Assembly: GCF_000011485.1 (NCBI RefSeq)
Contig: NC_005071.1
Span: 1,987,347-2,051,346 of the forward strand
From: Prochlorococcus marinus str. MIT 9313
GTDB taxonomy: Bacteria > Cyanobacteriota > Cyanobacteriia > PCC-6307 > Cyanobiaceae
Direction: 5' to 3'
Length of the DNA stretch: 64,000 bases
In this document: positions 10,488 through 18,963 of the stretch, in pieces
Position numbering within the stretch: position 1 is the stretch's first letter
How the letters are laid out: every line of letters begins with the position of its first letter
The notes under the pieces: model-generated
What the model was told of the DNA's origin: nothing
Databases searched by the model: none
What the model saw: the letters and a program-made list of their open reading frames with translations, nothing else
Made by a program: the position numbers and the translations under genes

Positions 10488-10850
10488 TCAACTCCACTCG
10501 AGGGCACCCTTGCGCCAGGCATAAGCCAGTGCAACAAGAAGGATGGCAATAAAAATAAGGGCTTCGATGAAAGCCAATAGACCTAAGCGATGAAATGCCA
10601 CAGCCCAGGGATAAAGGAAAACGGTTTCCACATCAAAGATGACGAAAACTAAAGCGAACATGTAGTAGCGAATGTTGAACTGAATCCAGGCACCACCAAT
10701 GGGCTCCATCCCTGATTCATAGGTCAGCTCCCGCTCGCCGGTGCGACTGCGAGGCGCCAAAAGCTTGTTGGTGACAAGCGCCAAGATCGGTACTGCTGCT
10801 GAGATCAGCAGAAAGCCGAGAAAAGCGTCATAACCCGGCAGCGCAAACAT
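10488..10850 (-). CDS. ndhC: NAD(P)H-quinone oxidoreductase subunit 3
   Basis: A 120-residue membrane subunit (NuoA/ND3 type) of NDH-1 with three predicted transmembrane helices. The conserved loop is [20 protein letters not shown] and the acidic membrane motif [15 protein letters not shown] 10850 ([16 protein letters not shown]) matches the standard start; an ATG at 10892 would add 14 basic residues. It is the first gene of ndhC-ndhK-ndhJ and divergent from rubA, with 83 bases between the starts in which both promoters must lie. Confidence 0.95.
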   Translation of the reverse strand: MFALPGYDAFLGFLLISAAVPILALVTNKLLAPRSRTGERELTYESGMEPIGGAWIQFNIRYYMFALVFVIFDVETVFLYPWAVAFHRLGLLAFIEALIFIAILLVALAYAWRKGALEWS

Positions 10851-10933
10851 GGACAAGTACGACTTGCTTCTCAGTCTGGCATTCACTGCCATGGGCTAAC
10901 GCCGATAGAGTTATCCCATCTGACAGTGCAGCT

Positions 10934-11362
10934 GTGAGCGACAAAACCACACCTGCCGAAGACTCGACAGAAGCCGAATCAGTTGCTCAAACTGACGTTG
11001 ATTGTATGGCCATAGACACCATCGCCTCAGCAGAGTCCGACACCGATCAGCTCACCCATCGCTTTGAGTGCCGCAGTTGCGGTTACGTCTATGACCCAGA
11101 AGAAGGAGTCAAGAAGCTTGGCATCACTTCCGGAACAGCTTTCAAGGATCTCGATCCAACCAACTTTCGTTGCCCCGTATGCCGTGCCCGCATCGACGCC
11201 TTCAAAAACATCGGTCCTCGCAGTGCACCTAGCGGCTTTGACCAAAACCTCAACTACGGCATCGGCGTCAACCGCTTAACACCCGGGCAAAAGAATGTCC
11301 TGATCTTTGGAGGCCTGGCACTGGCCTTCGCCTTCTTCCTCTCCCTCTACTCACTGCGTTAA
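10934..11362 (+). CDS. rubA: Membrane-anchored rubredoxin
   Basis: A 142-residue rubredoxin of the thylakoid type required for photosystem assembly in oxygenic phototrophs. After an acidic, variable N-terminal 40 residues comes the iron site with two CxxC pairs: CRSCGYVYDPEEG and FRCPVCRARIDAF. A C-terminal transmembrane helix (VLIFGGLALAFAFFLSLYSL) follows a GQKN turn. It starts with GTG at 10934. It heads rubA-ycf48-psbEFLJ, an order conserved across cyanobacteria and partly in algae, which ties it to PSII assembly. Confidence 0.93.
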   Translation: MSDKTTPAEDSTEAESVAQTDVDCMAIDTIASAESDTDQLTHRFECRSCGYVYDPEEGVKKLGITSGTAFKDLDPTNFRCPVCRARIDAFKNIGPRSAPSGFDQNLNYGIGVNRLTPGQKNVLIFGGLALAFAFFLSLYSLR

Positions 11363-11374
11363 CGCATCCCTGCC

Positions 11375-12382
11375 ATGAGCCGCCTGTTCTCAAACCTTTT
11401 CAACCTTCTACTGATTGCGGCCATCGGGTTCGGCCTCAGTGGGTGCGTCACCAGCCGGCTTCCGGTCGCCAGCACCAGCCCATGGCAACCCTTGGAGTTG
11501 AACACTGAGTCAAATCCACTGGACATAAGTTTCTCTGACGCCAACCACGGCTTCGTTGTTGGTACCAACCGCTTAATCATGGAATCAAATGATGGGGGTG
11601 TCAGCTGGAAGAAGCGCAGCTTGGATCTTGAAGAAGATGAAAACTTCCGGCTCATCAGTATCGATTTCAACGGCAATGAGGGTTGGATCGCTGGGCAGCC
11701 AGGGCTGGTGATGCACAGCACTGACGCAGGCAAGAACTGGTCACGCCTGAAGCTTGAAAACAAACTCCCAGGGGATCCATATTTGATTACCAACCTAGGT
11801 CCCAATAATGCTGAGCTTGCCACCAACGCAGGTGCCATCTATCGCACAAGCGATGGTGGCACCACCTGGAAAGCAACTGTGAGTGAAGCGGCCGGTGCAG
11901 TGCGCGACCTCAGGCGCAGTGCAGCTGGCAATTACGTGAGCGTGAGCAGTCTGGGCAATTTCTTCTCCACCTTGGATCTAGGCCAGGATGTTTGGCAAAA
12001 CCATGAGAGGGTCAGCAGCAAGCGGGTGCAGAGCCTGGGTTATCAACCCAACGGTGAACTATGGATGGTGGCCAGGGGGGCCGAGATCCGCTTGAACGAT
12101 CAACCCGGAAACGTCGACAGCTGGGGAAAAGCGATGATTCCAATCACCAATGGCTACAACTACCTAGATCTGTCCTGGGATCCCAACGGAGGCATCTGGG
12201 CAGCGGGCGGCAACGGAACTCTTATTAAGACTCTGGATGACGGAAAAAGCTGGCAGATCGATCCCATGGGCGACACACAGCCCTCGAACTTGATCAGGAT
12301 CCTGTTCGACACCAGCTCTGAAAGCCAAGCCAAAGGGTTTGTTCTTGGGGAACGAGGCCACCTTCTGCGCTGGGTGGGCTAA
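11375..12382 (+). CDS. ycf48: Photosystem II assembly/stability factor Ycf48 (HCF136), lipoprotein
   Basis: A 335-residue luminal assembly factor that binds nascent D1 and helps form the PSII reaction centre. The N-terminus is a lipoprotein signal: a hydrophobic stretch, then lipobox LSGC, so it should be lipid-anchored on the luminal face. The body is a seven-bladed propeller. BNR-type repeats are visible as SNDGGVSWKK, STDAGKNWS, TSDGGTTWKA and TLDDGKSWQ. It starts 12 bases after rubA and precedes psbE by about 105 bases. That gap includes an AT-rich stretch (TTATAGGATCT) that could be a secondary promoter. Confidence 0.95.
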   Translation: MSRLFSNLFNLLLIAAIGFGLSGCVTSRLPVASTSPWQPLELNTESNPLDISFSDANHGFVVGTNRLIMESNDGGVSWKKRSLDLEEDENFRLISIDFNGNEGWIAGQPGLVMHSTDAGKNWSRLKLENKLPGDPYLITNLGPNNAELATNAGAIYRTSDGGTTWKATVSEAAGAVRDLRRSAAGNYVSVSSLGNFFSTLDLGQDVWQNHERVSSKRVQSLGYQPNGELWMVARGAEIRLNDQPGNVDSWGKAMIPITNGYNYLDLSWDPNGGIWAAGGNGTLIKTLDDGKSWQIDPMGDTQPSNLIRILFDTSSESQAKGFVLGERGHLLRWVG

Positions 12383-12488
12383 GGCTTGACCTACAGCCAA
12401 ATGAGCAACGCTCTGTAACCATGCCGTTCACCAGACGCAGTGTTGAGGCTCAGCCTTATAGGATCTAAAAGCTGATACGCCTGAGGCC

Positions 12489-12737
12489 ATGGCTGCTGGC
12501 TCCACCGGGGAACGCCCTTTTTTCGAGATCGTCACTAGCATCCGCTACTGGGTGATCCACGCTGTTACCCTGCCGTCGATCTTCCTCGCCGGCTACCTGT
12601 TTGTGTCCACGGGCCTTGCCTATGACACATTCGGCACACCTCGCCCTGATGCCTATTTCCAGGCAAGCGAAAGCAAGGCTCCTGTCGTTAGCCAACGCTA
12701 CGAAGCCAAATCCCAACTCGACCTGCGCCTGCAATAA
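12489..12737 (+). CDS. psbE: Cytochrome b559 alpha subunit
   Basis: An 82-residue single-span PSII subunit. The haem-ligating histidine lies in [12 protein letters not shown], followed by the transmembrane helix and the luminal segment [13 protein letters not shown]. With PsbF it binds one b-type haem bridging the subunits at the PSII core and is needed for PSII assembly. It is the first of four tightly spaced genes psbE-psbF-psbL-psbJ; three bases separate it from psbF. Confidence 0.98.
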   Translation: MAAGSTGERPFFEIVTSIRYWVIHAVTLPSIFLAGYLFVSTGLAYDTFGTPRPDAYFQASESKAPVVSQRYEAKSQLDLRLQ

Positions 12738-12740
12738 GCC

Positions 12741-12890
12741 ATGGCTCAATCTTCTTCTGCACCTCTTCAAGCGCTTAACGTCCGTGTCTATCCGATTTTC
12801 ACGGTGCGTTGGCTCGCTGTACACGTCTTGGGTGTACCCACAGTGTTTTTTCTTGGCGCCATAACCGCCATGCAGCTCATCCGTCGCTGA
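12741..12890 (+). CDS. psbF: Cytochrome b559 beta subunit
   Basis: A 49-residue small PSII subunit. Translation gives [20 protein letters not shown], then [20 protein letters not shown] and ITAMQLIRR. The haem histidine is in WLAVHVLG, and the family ending MQLIRR is intact. One membrane helix is predicted. It lies between psbE and psbL, with 15 bases before psbL. Confidence 0.98.
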   Translation: MAQSSSAPLQALNVRVYPIFTVRWLAVHVLGVPTVFFLGAITAMQLIRR

Positions 12891-13025
<135 letters not shown>

Positions 13026-13037
13026 GGGATCTGAAGC

Positions 13038-13235
13038 ATGAGTACGAAACTTAAAGGCCCTGACGGACGCATACCTGACCGTCTTCCTGACGGCAGTCCA
13101 GCCGTTTCATGGGAACGCCGGTGGACAGAAGGGTCCCTACCCCTATGGTTAGTGGCCACAGTTGGTGGCATGGCTGTCCTCTCAGTCCTAGGTCTCTTCT
13201 TCTTCGGCTCCTTCACTGGAGTCGGTTCCGCTTAA
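13038..13235 (+). CDS. psbJ: Photosystem II protein J
   Basis: A 65-residue PSII subunit with one membrane helix ([22 protein letters not shown], described here in part) and the conserved [16 protein letters not shown] entry and GLFFFGSF exit. The N-terminal 35 residues ([19 protein letters not shown]) form the hydrophilic extension typical of marine picocyanobacterial PsbJ. It is the last gene of the psbEFLJ run; a hairpin follows about 20 bases after the stop. Confidence 0.97.
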   Translation: MSTKLKGPDGRIPDRLPDGSPAVSWERRWTEGSLPLWLVATVGGMAVLSVLGLFFFGSFTGVGSA

Positions 13236-13254
13236 TTTAGATTCAAGATTCTGT

Positions 13255-13289
13255 ATGTAAACCCTACCTAGCAGGGTGGGGACTTACAT
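13255..13289 (+). terminator. Hairpin downstream of psbJ, possible operon terminator or 3' stabiliser
   Basis: Two nested inverted repeats: ATGTAA (13255-13260) pairs with TTACAT (13284-13289), and ACCCT (13261-13265) with AGGGT (13273-13277). The loop is ACCTAGC and the outer strands are slightly unequal. No T-run follows, so it is not a classical intrinsic terminator. It sits between convergent psbJ and mtnP, 19 bases after the psbJ stop. Confidence 0.4.
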
Positions 13290-13325
13290 GCAGAGTTAGA
13301 TCTTCTAAAAAACAAAAACTGACCA

Positions 13326-14240
13326 TCAACTACCGCCAAACTCGCCCCAATAAGGCCTTGTAAAGAGGTCAAGTTTGCGGCGGGTTTTGTCAGTTACATG
13401 TTTTTTGGCGGTTAGCAAAGCATCTTCCAAAGCATTGTGAGCTGTGCTGACGGGACGAATATCTGCAACCATTTTGGCTGTTTCCCGAACGATCTTTGTG
13501 GCCAATTGTGCATTGGCCCTCAGATTTGCAAGCACCATCTCTACAGTCACGCTGTCATGGTGACCATGCCAACAATCGTAATCAGTCACCATTGATAAAG
13601 AAGCATAGGCAATCTCTGCTTCCCGAGCCAGGCGAGCCTCAGTGTGATTGGTCATTCCGATCACCATGCAGCCCCAACTCCTATACAACTTCGATTCAGC
13701 TCGAGTGGAAAAGGCCGGACCTTCCATCGCCAGATAGGTACCACTACGATGCAATTGGCGTCCATCCGGCATCAGGCTTTCGCCAACATCAGCTAATAAG
13801 CGAGAAAGCGTGAGGCAAAAAGGATCAGCCATTGCCACATGAGCCACCGCCCCATCTCCAAAAAAAGTCAGTGGTCGCTGATGAGTCCGATCAATGAATT
13901 GATCAGGTACCACCATGTCTAAGGGGCGCACCTGTTCCTGCAATGAACCAACTGCTGAAGGCGAAAGGATCCAACGCACACCAAGCGAACGCATCGCCCA
14001 AATATTCGCTCGATAGGGAACTTCCGTAGGCAAAAAAGTGTGATTACGCCCATGGCGAGCAAGAAACACCACCTCCATACCGTCAAGGGTGCCGAGTCGA
14101 AAAGAGTCCGAAGGCTTTCCAAAGGGAGTATCAATCTCCAATTCTTGAATGTTCTCAAGGCCTTCGATGGCATAGAGACCACTGCCTCCCAAAACTCCTA
14201 AACGAGCGCCTTCGAGAGGAGAAGTTGTGAGGCGATTCAA
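13326..14240 (-). CDS. mtnP: S-methyl-5'-thioadenosine phosphorylase
   Basis: A 304-residue phosphorylase of the MTAP/PNP family, which splits 5'-methylthioadenosine (a by-product of polyamine synthesis and other SAM reactions) into adenine and methylthioribose-1-phosphate. Motifs are LGGSGLYAIEG, the phosphate site ARHGRNHTFLPTEVPYRANI, TYLAMEGPAFSTRAES, and GMTNHTEARLAREAEIAYAS with the substrate Asp in VTDYDCWH. The first start in frame is a TTG at 14240, directly after an in-frame stop; no ATG lies near the N-terminus. It is divergent from mtnA, the next enzyme of the pathway, about 700 bases away. Confidence 0.93.
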   Translation of the reverse strand: MNRLTTSPLEGARLGVLGGSGLYAIEGLENIQELEIDTPFGKPSDSFRLGTLDGMEVVFLARHGRNHTFLPTEVPYRANIWAMRSLGVRWILSPSAVGSLQEQVRPLDMVVPDQFIDRTHQRPLTFFGDGAVAHVAMADPFCLTLSRLLADVGESLMPDGRQLHRSGTYLAMEGPAFSTRAESKLYRSWGCMVIGMTNHTEARLAREAEIAYASLSMVTDYDCWHGHHDSVTVEMVLANLRANAQLATKIVRETAKMVADIRPVSTAHNALEDALLTAKKHVTDKTRRKLDLFTRPYWGEFGGS

Positions 14241-14942
14241 TTAACGTCTTTCAGCTTTAAATAGCATAGCCCGTCAATAACTCGATCAATACTTATAGCA
14301 TTCAAGGGCTTCATATATATAACTGATAGCCGAAGTATCACATCAAGTCATGAGTTTAATTAGCAAATATTTATTCAACCTTCAAAAAATTAACTAGCCA
14401 AGGCCTCCAGCAGAAAGAATCCATCAATCCCTGAGATGACTTACAAAGTGTTTACGATCAAGATGCATGCACAACACGTGAAATAACAATTAAATGGTTC
14501 AAGCGGGCAATCATCTAAAGAGCCACCTTGATCCACTGCATTGGGTTGAACAAGAGCAAATCTTAACTGGCTTAAAAAGCATTTTAGAACCTGAAGGCGA
14601 GGTTTATCTTGTAAGGCTAATTAAAAAAGAGTTCACTTATAAATACAAGAGGCACTAACCCAGGCAAAGGTTAGACCAGGCCTAATGCTTTCATTCAGCC
14701 CAAAAGGTTACTGGTCCTAGCAATACTCAATAAGCCATACTTGACCTAATCTTCAACCATGACTTCAATGCAGAAGCCTTGCTCGCAGCAAGGCTCAATG
14801 TATTAGTAGCCAAATATCACAATGGGCAATTGCACCAGGATGAATTAGCCATGCAACCTGACCGCTTTAGAAATCAGGATCTGCCTAGGCATAACATCGA
14901 CTCGATCAACACTGCCCAGGATCATCTAAATGGTGAAATGTC
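14241..14942. other. AT-rich intergenic region between divergent mtnP and mtnA
   Basis: About 700 bases. It holds two weak open frames. One at 14494-14658 (+) would encode 54 residues starting MVQAGNHLKSHLDPLHW. The other, 14734-14946 (+), runs from after a stop into the mtnA start, with no ATG until late. Neither resembles a family I know. The rest looks non-coding; promoters for the two divergent genes must lie here. No tRNA or riboswitch was recognised. Confidence 0.5.
14494..14658 (+). CDS. Possible small protein upstream of mtnA, unknown
   Basis: ATG 14494 to TAA 14658 gives 54 residues, starting MVQAGNHLKSHLDPLHWVEQ and ending KKEFTYKYKRH. It is hydrophilic with a basic C-terminus. There is no clear ribosome binding site, but the codons look usable. 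I do not recognise it. It may be chance, or a remnant of a gene lost between mtnP and mtnA. Confidence 0.2.
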   Translation: MVQAGNHLKSHLDPLHWVEQEQILTGLKSILEPEGEVYLVRLIKKEFTYKYKRH

Positions 14943-16055
14943 ATGAACATTGATGGCACAGCCTGGCGCACCATCTGGCTTGAAAAAGATGGGCATTCAG
15001 TCGGCGTGATCGATCAAACCCAACTGCCCCACAAGTTCAGCACCCTCAAGCTCAGCAACTGCCAAGAGGCCGCAACCGCAATTAGCACCATGATAGTGCG
15101 TGGGGCTCCATTGATCGGAGTTACCGGAGCCTATGGATTAATGCTGGCCCTACAAGAAGACCCCAGCGATAACGCCCTAGAAGCGGCCTTTAAGCAACTC
15201 AATGCCACCCGGCCAACAGCAGTCAATCTGCGCTGGGCCCTCAAACGAATCCGAGACAAAGTAAAACCGCTTCAACCAGCTAAGCGGGCAGAGGCCGCCA
15301 GAGCCGAGTCTGCCCTCATTGCCGAGGAGGACGTGGCCATGTGTGAGGCCATCGGCAACCATGGCTTAGCAATCATCCAAAAGCTAGCTGCAGGCAGACC
15401 AAGCGTGCGGCAAAAAGAGCCCATACAAGTGCTCACCCACTGTAATGCTGGCTGGCTAGCCACCGTTGATTGGGGGACCGCGCTGGCACCGATTTACAAG
15501 GCCCACCGGGCTGGCCTAAACATTCATGTATGGGTTGACGAGACACGCCCCCGCAACCAGGGCGCAAGCCTCACTGCCTACGAACTAGGTCGTGAAGGCG
15601 TACCCCATACCGTGATCGTGGATAACGCGGGTGGGCACCTTATGCAGCAAGGATATGTTGACGCAGTCGTCGTAGGTAGCGACCGAACCACACGTAGCGG
15701 TGACGTGTGCAACAAAATCGGCACCTATCTCAAGGCCTTAGCGGCTCTAGACAACGGCGTGCCCTTTTATGTGGCCCTACCCGCCTCAACAATCGACTGG
15801 TCAATCTCGGATGGGGTCGCAGAAATCCCTATCGAAACCCGCTCGGCGATGGAAGTGACCCACATCCAAGGACGAAACAACAACGCTTCTAGCAACAACC
15901 AACTCACCACCGTGCAACTCACTCCCAATCAAAGCGAAGGATTCAACCCTGCTTTTGATGTAACCCCTGCGCGCCTCGTAACGGCCCTAATCACCGAACG
16001 CGGAGTCGCGGCAGCAAGCGAGACGGGCCTCATGGAGCTTTACTGCGATGATTAA
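14943..16055 (+). CDS. mtnA: S-methyl-5-thioribose-1-phosphate isomerase
   Basis: A 370-residue isomerase of the eIF2B-like family that converts methylthioribose-1-phosphate to methylthioribulose-1-phosphate. Family marks are MIVRGAPLIGVTGAYGLMLA, THCNAGWLATVDWGTAL with the catalytic cysteine, VDETRPRNQGASLTAYEL, and the catalytic Asp region VVGSDRTTRSGDVCNKIGTY. An Asn/Ser-rich insert near residues 307-315 is unusual. The start ATG overlaps the stop of a short open frame as ATGA. Together with mtnP and the aldolase at 16784 it outlines a methylthioadenosine salvage route. No mtnB, mtnC or mtnD is in the window. Confidence 0.94.
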   Translation: MNIDGTAWRTIWLEKDGHSVGVIDQTQLPHKFSTLKLSNCQEAATAISTMIVRGAPLIGVTGAYGLMLALQEDPSDNALEAAFKQLNATRPTAVNLRWALKRIRDKVKPLQPAKRAEAARAESALIAEEDVAMCEAIGNHGLAIIQKLAAGRPSVRQKEPIQVLTHCNAGWLATVDWGTALAPIYKAHRAGLNIHVWVDETRPRNQGASLTAYELGREGVPHTVIVDNAGGHLMQQGYVDAVVVGSDRTTRSGDVCNKIGTYLKALAALDNGVPFYVALPASTIDWSISDGVAEIPIETRSAMEVTHIQGRNNNASSNNQLTTVQLTPNQSEGFNPAFDVTPARLVTALITERGVAAASETGLMELYCDD

Positions 16056-16783
16056 AAATCAAAGCCAATGAATGCAAAAATATCACTACGGAAAGATTGA
16101 TAAATAGTTAGTCAAACTCAAGGTAGTCTTTAATCATAGAAAAATCTTCACAGCAGCACTCAATCCTCACTATCCATAGATGCTAAACATGAGATGAATT
16201 GAAATCACTAAGCTCGACTCAACTTACACACTCAAACACAAGGAAAATCCTTACATTGCCACTCCCTAAGGATTGACTGGAATCTATGCAAAAGAAGCAC
16301 ATCTTCATCGAGATTAAATGCTCTGCAAAAGACATGGTAATGCACATAGCAAACTTTCATTCCTCAGCTTTACATCTTTCCAACACCAGATCTAAAATAG
16401 TTCATTAGATCTAGAGCTCGAAAACAATCAACAGAAGGCTGCTCGACTAGACAGGAATAGCCAACATTATACTCTGCTATATATGGCTCCACAATCATTT
16501 AAAAGACTAAGCATCCTAGGCTTCAGAACTTTTATATCAACATCTTTTTCATCTACAAAGCCCAGACGAAACAGCATGTGCACAATAACCAATCAGTAAA
16601 AATTCAGCCAGCTGGCTGAGAATCTCTTCAGTCAACACTTCATGCCAGGGAATTATAATTCTTGGCATGACAACATCTCAACGAACTGCCTAATAAAGCT
16701 TTGAGCCTTAAACATCAGCAAAGGAGAAAGCAGAGGAACTTCAGCGCGACTGAAGTAACGTTCCCGTCGATACGCACCAATCA
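16056..16783. other. AT-rich intergenic region with palindrome, mtnA to aldolase gene
   Basis: About 730 bases with no credible open frame on either strand. It contains a near-perfect palindrome at 16642-16668, described separately. The high A+T content resembles the other long gaps of this genome and suggests regulatory or decayed sequence. Confidence 0.5.
16642..16668. repeat. Near-perfect palindrome upstream of aldolase-dehydrogenase gene
   Basis: ATGCCAGGGAATTA is followed by TAATTCTTGGCAT. The arms match except for one bulged base and one mismatch near the middle of the arm, around the self-complementary core GAATTATAATTC. It lies 115 bases before the start at 16784, so it could be an operator, or a hairpin in the 5' leader if transcription starts upstream. 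Confidence 0.45.
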
Positions 16784-18931
16784 ATGACGTGCCAAAACCG
16801 CTGGTCGGATGCCGAGGCACAAGCTGCCATCAAGTCTTACGCCGCGCAGGACGTCTCTGAAGACCTGGCTCTCCGCACTTACACAGCCCGTCTGCTCGGC
16901 TCAGATCCCCAGCTGGTGCTGCATGGAGGAGGCAACACCTCGGTTAAAACCAGCTGCATAGGATTGTTTGGCGATCACATACCAGTGTTGTGCGTGAAGG
17001 GCTCGGGCTGGGACCTATCAACCATCGAGCCGGCCGGCCATCCTGCTGTGCGATTGGAGAACCTGCAGGCCTTAAGAGATCTATCTGCACTTAGCGACGA
17101 AGACATGGTTGCAGCTCAACGCAGCAACCTGATCGATCCATCGTCACCCAACCCTTCGGTTGAAGCACTCCTACACGCGTTCTTACCAAGCAAATTCGTC
17201 GATCACACCCACGCAGTAGCTGTTTTAGCCCTAGCAGATCAACCAGATGCCCAACAGATCTGCCGTGAACTCTACGGTCGACGTGTCGCGATTGTTCCCT
17301 ATGTCATGCCTGGCTTTCAACTAGCCTTAGCCGCCATCAAAGCCTACGAGCAAGCAGAAGTAGAAGCAGCTCAAGCGGGAGTTGAACTTGAAGGGATGGT
17401 GCTTCTCAAGCACGGCTTATTTTCGTTTGGACCCACAGCACAACAAAGCTACGAGCGAATGATCAACTTGGTGCGTAAGGCGGAAGAGCGTCTTGGGGAA
17501 ACCCCAACGCTTTGCCTACCACCACCAACCAATCCAGCTCCTAAAAAAAACATCGCTGCGATTCTGCTCCCACTTTTACGTGGTGCCCTGGCTCAATCCG
17601 CAGCTGTGCATAACGCCCCCCAACGTTGGCTTATGGAGTTGCGCTCAACCCCACTGGCACTCCAACTAGTAAATGACATTCACCTCCAAGACTGGTCTCG
17701 CCGTGGAGTCGCGACCCCCGACCACGTGATCCGAACCAAACCCTGGCCTCTCATTCTCAAAAAGCCTCCACAACTCCAAGGAGATGAAGCGATTGAATCC
17801 TGCCACGTGCTGGAGGAATGGCTCCACTCAGCAAAACTGGCATTAGAGAAATACATCAACTCATATCAGGATTACTTCGAGCGTCAGAATGCTCGCGTTG
17901 GAAGCCATAAACAACACCTCGATCCACTACCAAGGCTGATCGCAATCCCTGAACTTGGCCTCGTTGGCCTAGGACGTTCAACCGCCGAAGCCAATGTCAC
18001 CGCAGATATTGGTGAAGCCTGGGCCGCCACACTGATGGCAGCTGAATCAGTGGGACGTTTTCAACCAGTCAACGAGGCAGATACCTTCGAGATGGAGTAC
18101 TGGAGTCTCGAACAAGCAAAGCTCGGCAAGGGCAAAGAAGCACCACTGGCACGCCATGTTGTCTTGGTCACTGGTGGTGGTGGTGGAATTGGTGCAGCGA
18201 TCGCCCTTGCCTTCGCCAAGCAAGGTGCACAAGTTGTCGTACTTGACAAGAATGGTGAAGCCGCAACAACGACTGCCAAAGAATGTGGCTCAAGCGCTCT
18301 CGGACTGAAGTGCGACCTCACCAATGCGTCTGAGGTCCATGATGCATTCACGACAATTGCAGCTTGCTTCGGGGGTTTAGACATCGTGGTATCCAATGCT
18401 GGGGCGGCTTGGAGCGGAGACATTGCCACTCTTCCAGAATCCAAGTTGCGAGCAAGCTTCGAGCTCAACCTATTTGCTCACCAGCACGTTGCACAAGCTG
18501 CAGTTCGCCTGTTTCGAGCCCAGGGCAATAGAACGACAGAAACCAGCAAATCTTTAGGCGGACAGCTGCTCTTCAATGTCAGCAAGCAAGCGCTAAACCC
18601 AGGCCCTGGTTTTGGAGCTTACGGAATTGCAAAAGCTGCATTGCTGGCACTTATGAAGCAATACGCCCTGGAAGAAGGGCCCTCAAGCATTCGCTGTAAC
18701 GCCATCAATGCAGATCGGATTCGGTCCGGCCTGCTCGATCAAGCAATGATTCGAGAACGAGCGGAAGCGCGCGGCATCAGCGAAGCCAACTACATGGGTG
18801 GGAACTTGCTCGGTGCAGAAGTCCGAGCAAGTGATGTGGCAAATGCTTTCGTAGCATTAGCCTTAATGCCGCGAACCACTGGTGCATTACTGACAGTAGA
18901 CGGCGGAAATGTTGCGGCGATGGTGCGTTGA
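16784..18931 (+). CDS. Class II aldolase fused to short-chain dehydrogenase (RhaD-type aldolase/alcohol dehydrogenase)
   Basis: A 715-residue two-domain enzyme. Residues 1 to about 430 are a zinc-dependent class II aldolase/epimerase: LVLHGGGNTSVKTS binds the phosphate, VDHTHAVAVLAL and VLLKHGLFSFG supply metal histidines. Residues about 455-715 are a Rossmann short-chain dehydrogenase: LVTGGGGGIGAAIALAFA binds NAD(P), VSNAGAAWSG follows, and YGIAKAALL carries the YxxxK pair. The fold order matches the bifunctional rhamnulose-1-phosphate aldolase/alcohol dehydrogenase family. No rhamnose isomerase or kinase is nearby. It follows mtnP and mtnA, so methylthioribulose-1-phosphate is a more likely substrate (inference). 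The start ATG 16784 has no strong Shine-Dalgarno. Confidence 0.88.
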   Translation: MTCQNRWSDAEAQAAIKSYAAQDVSEDLALRTYTARLLGSDPQLVLHGGGNTSVKTSCIGLFGDHIPVLCVKGSGWDLSTIEPAGHPAVRLENLQALRDLSALSDEDMVAAQRSNLIDPSSPNPSVEALLHAFLPSKFVDHTHAVAVLALADQPDAQQICRELYGRRVAIVPYVMPGFQLALAAIKAYEQAEVEAAQAGVELEGMVLLKHGLFSFGPTAQQSYERMINLVRKAEERLGETPTLCLPPPTNPAPKKNIAAILLPLLRGALAQSAAVHNAPQRWLMELRSTPLALQLVNDIHLQDWSRRGVATPDHVIRTKPWPLILKKPPQLQGDEAIESCHVLEEWLHSAKLALEKYINSYQDYFERQNARVGSHKQHLDPLPRLIAIPELGLVGLGRSTAEANVTADIGEAWAATLMAAESVGRFQPVNEADTFEMEYWSLEQAKLGKGKEAPLARHVVLVTGGGGGIGAAIALAFAKQGAQVVVLDKNGEAATTTAKECGSSALGLKCDLTNASEVHDAFTTIAACFGGLDIVVSNAGAAWSGDIATLPESKLRASFELNLFAHQHVAQAAVRLFRAQGNRTTETSKSLGGQLLFNVSKQALNPGPGFGAYGIAKAALLALMKQYALEEGPSSIRCNAINADRIRSGLLDQAMIRERAEARGISEANYMGGNLLGAEVRASDVANAFVALALMPRTTGALLTVDGGNVAAMVR

Positions 18932-18963
18932 CGCCTACATGCACATGCATATCAAGCTATCGA

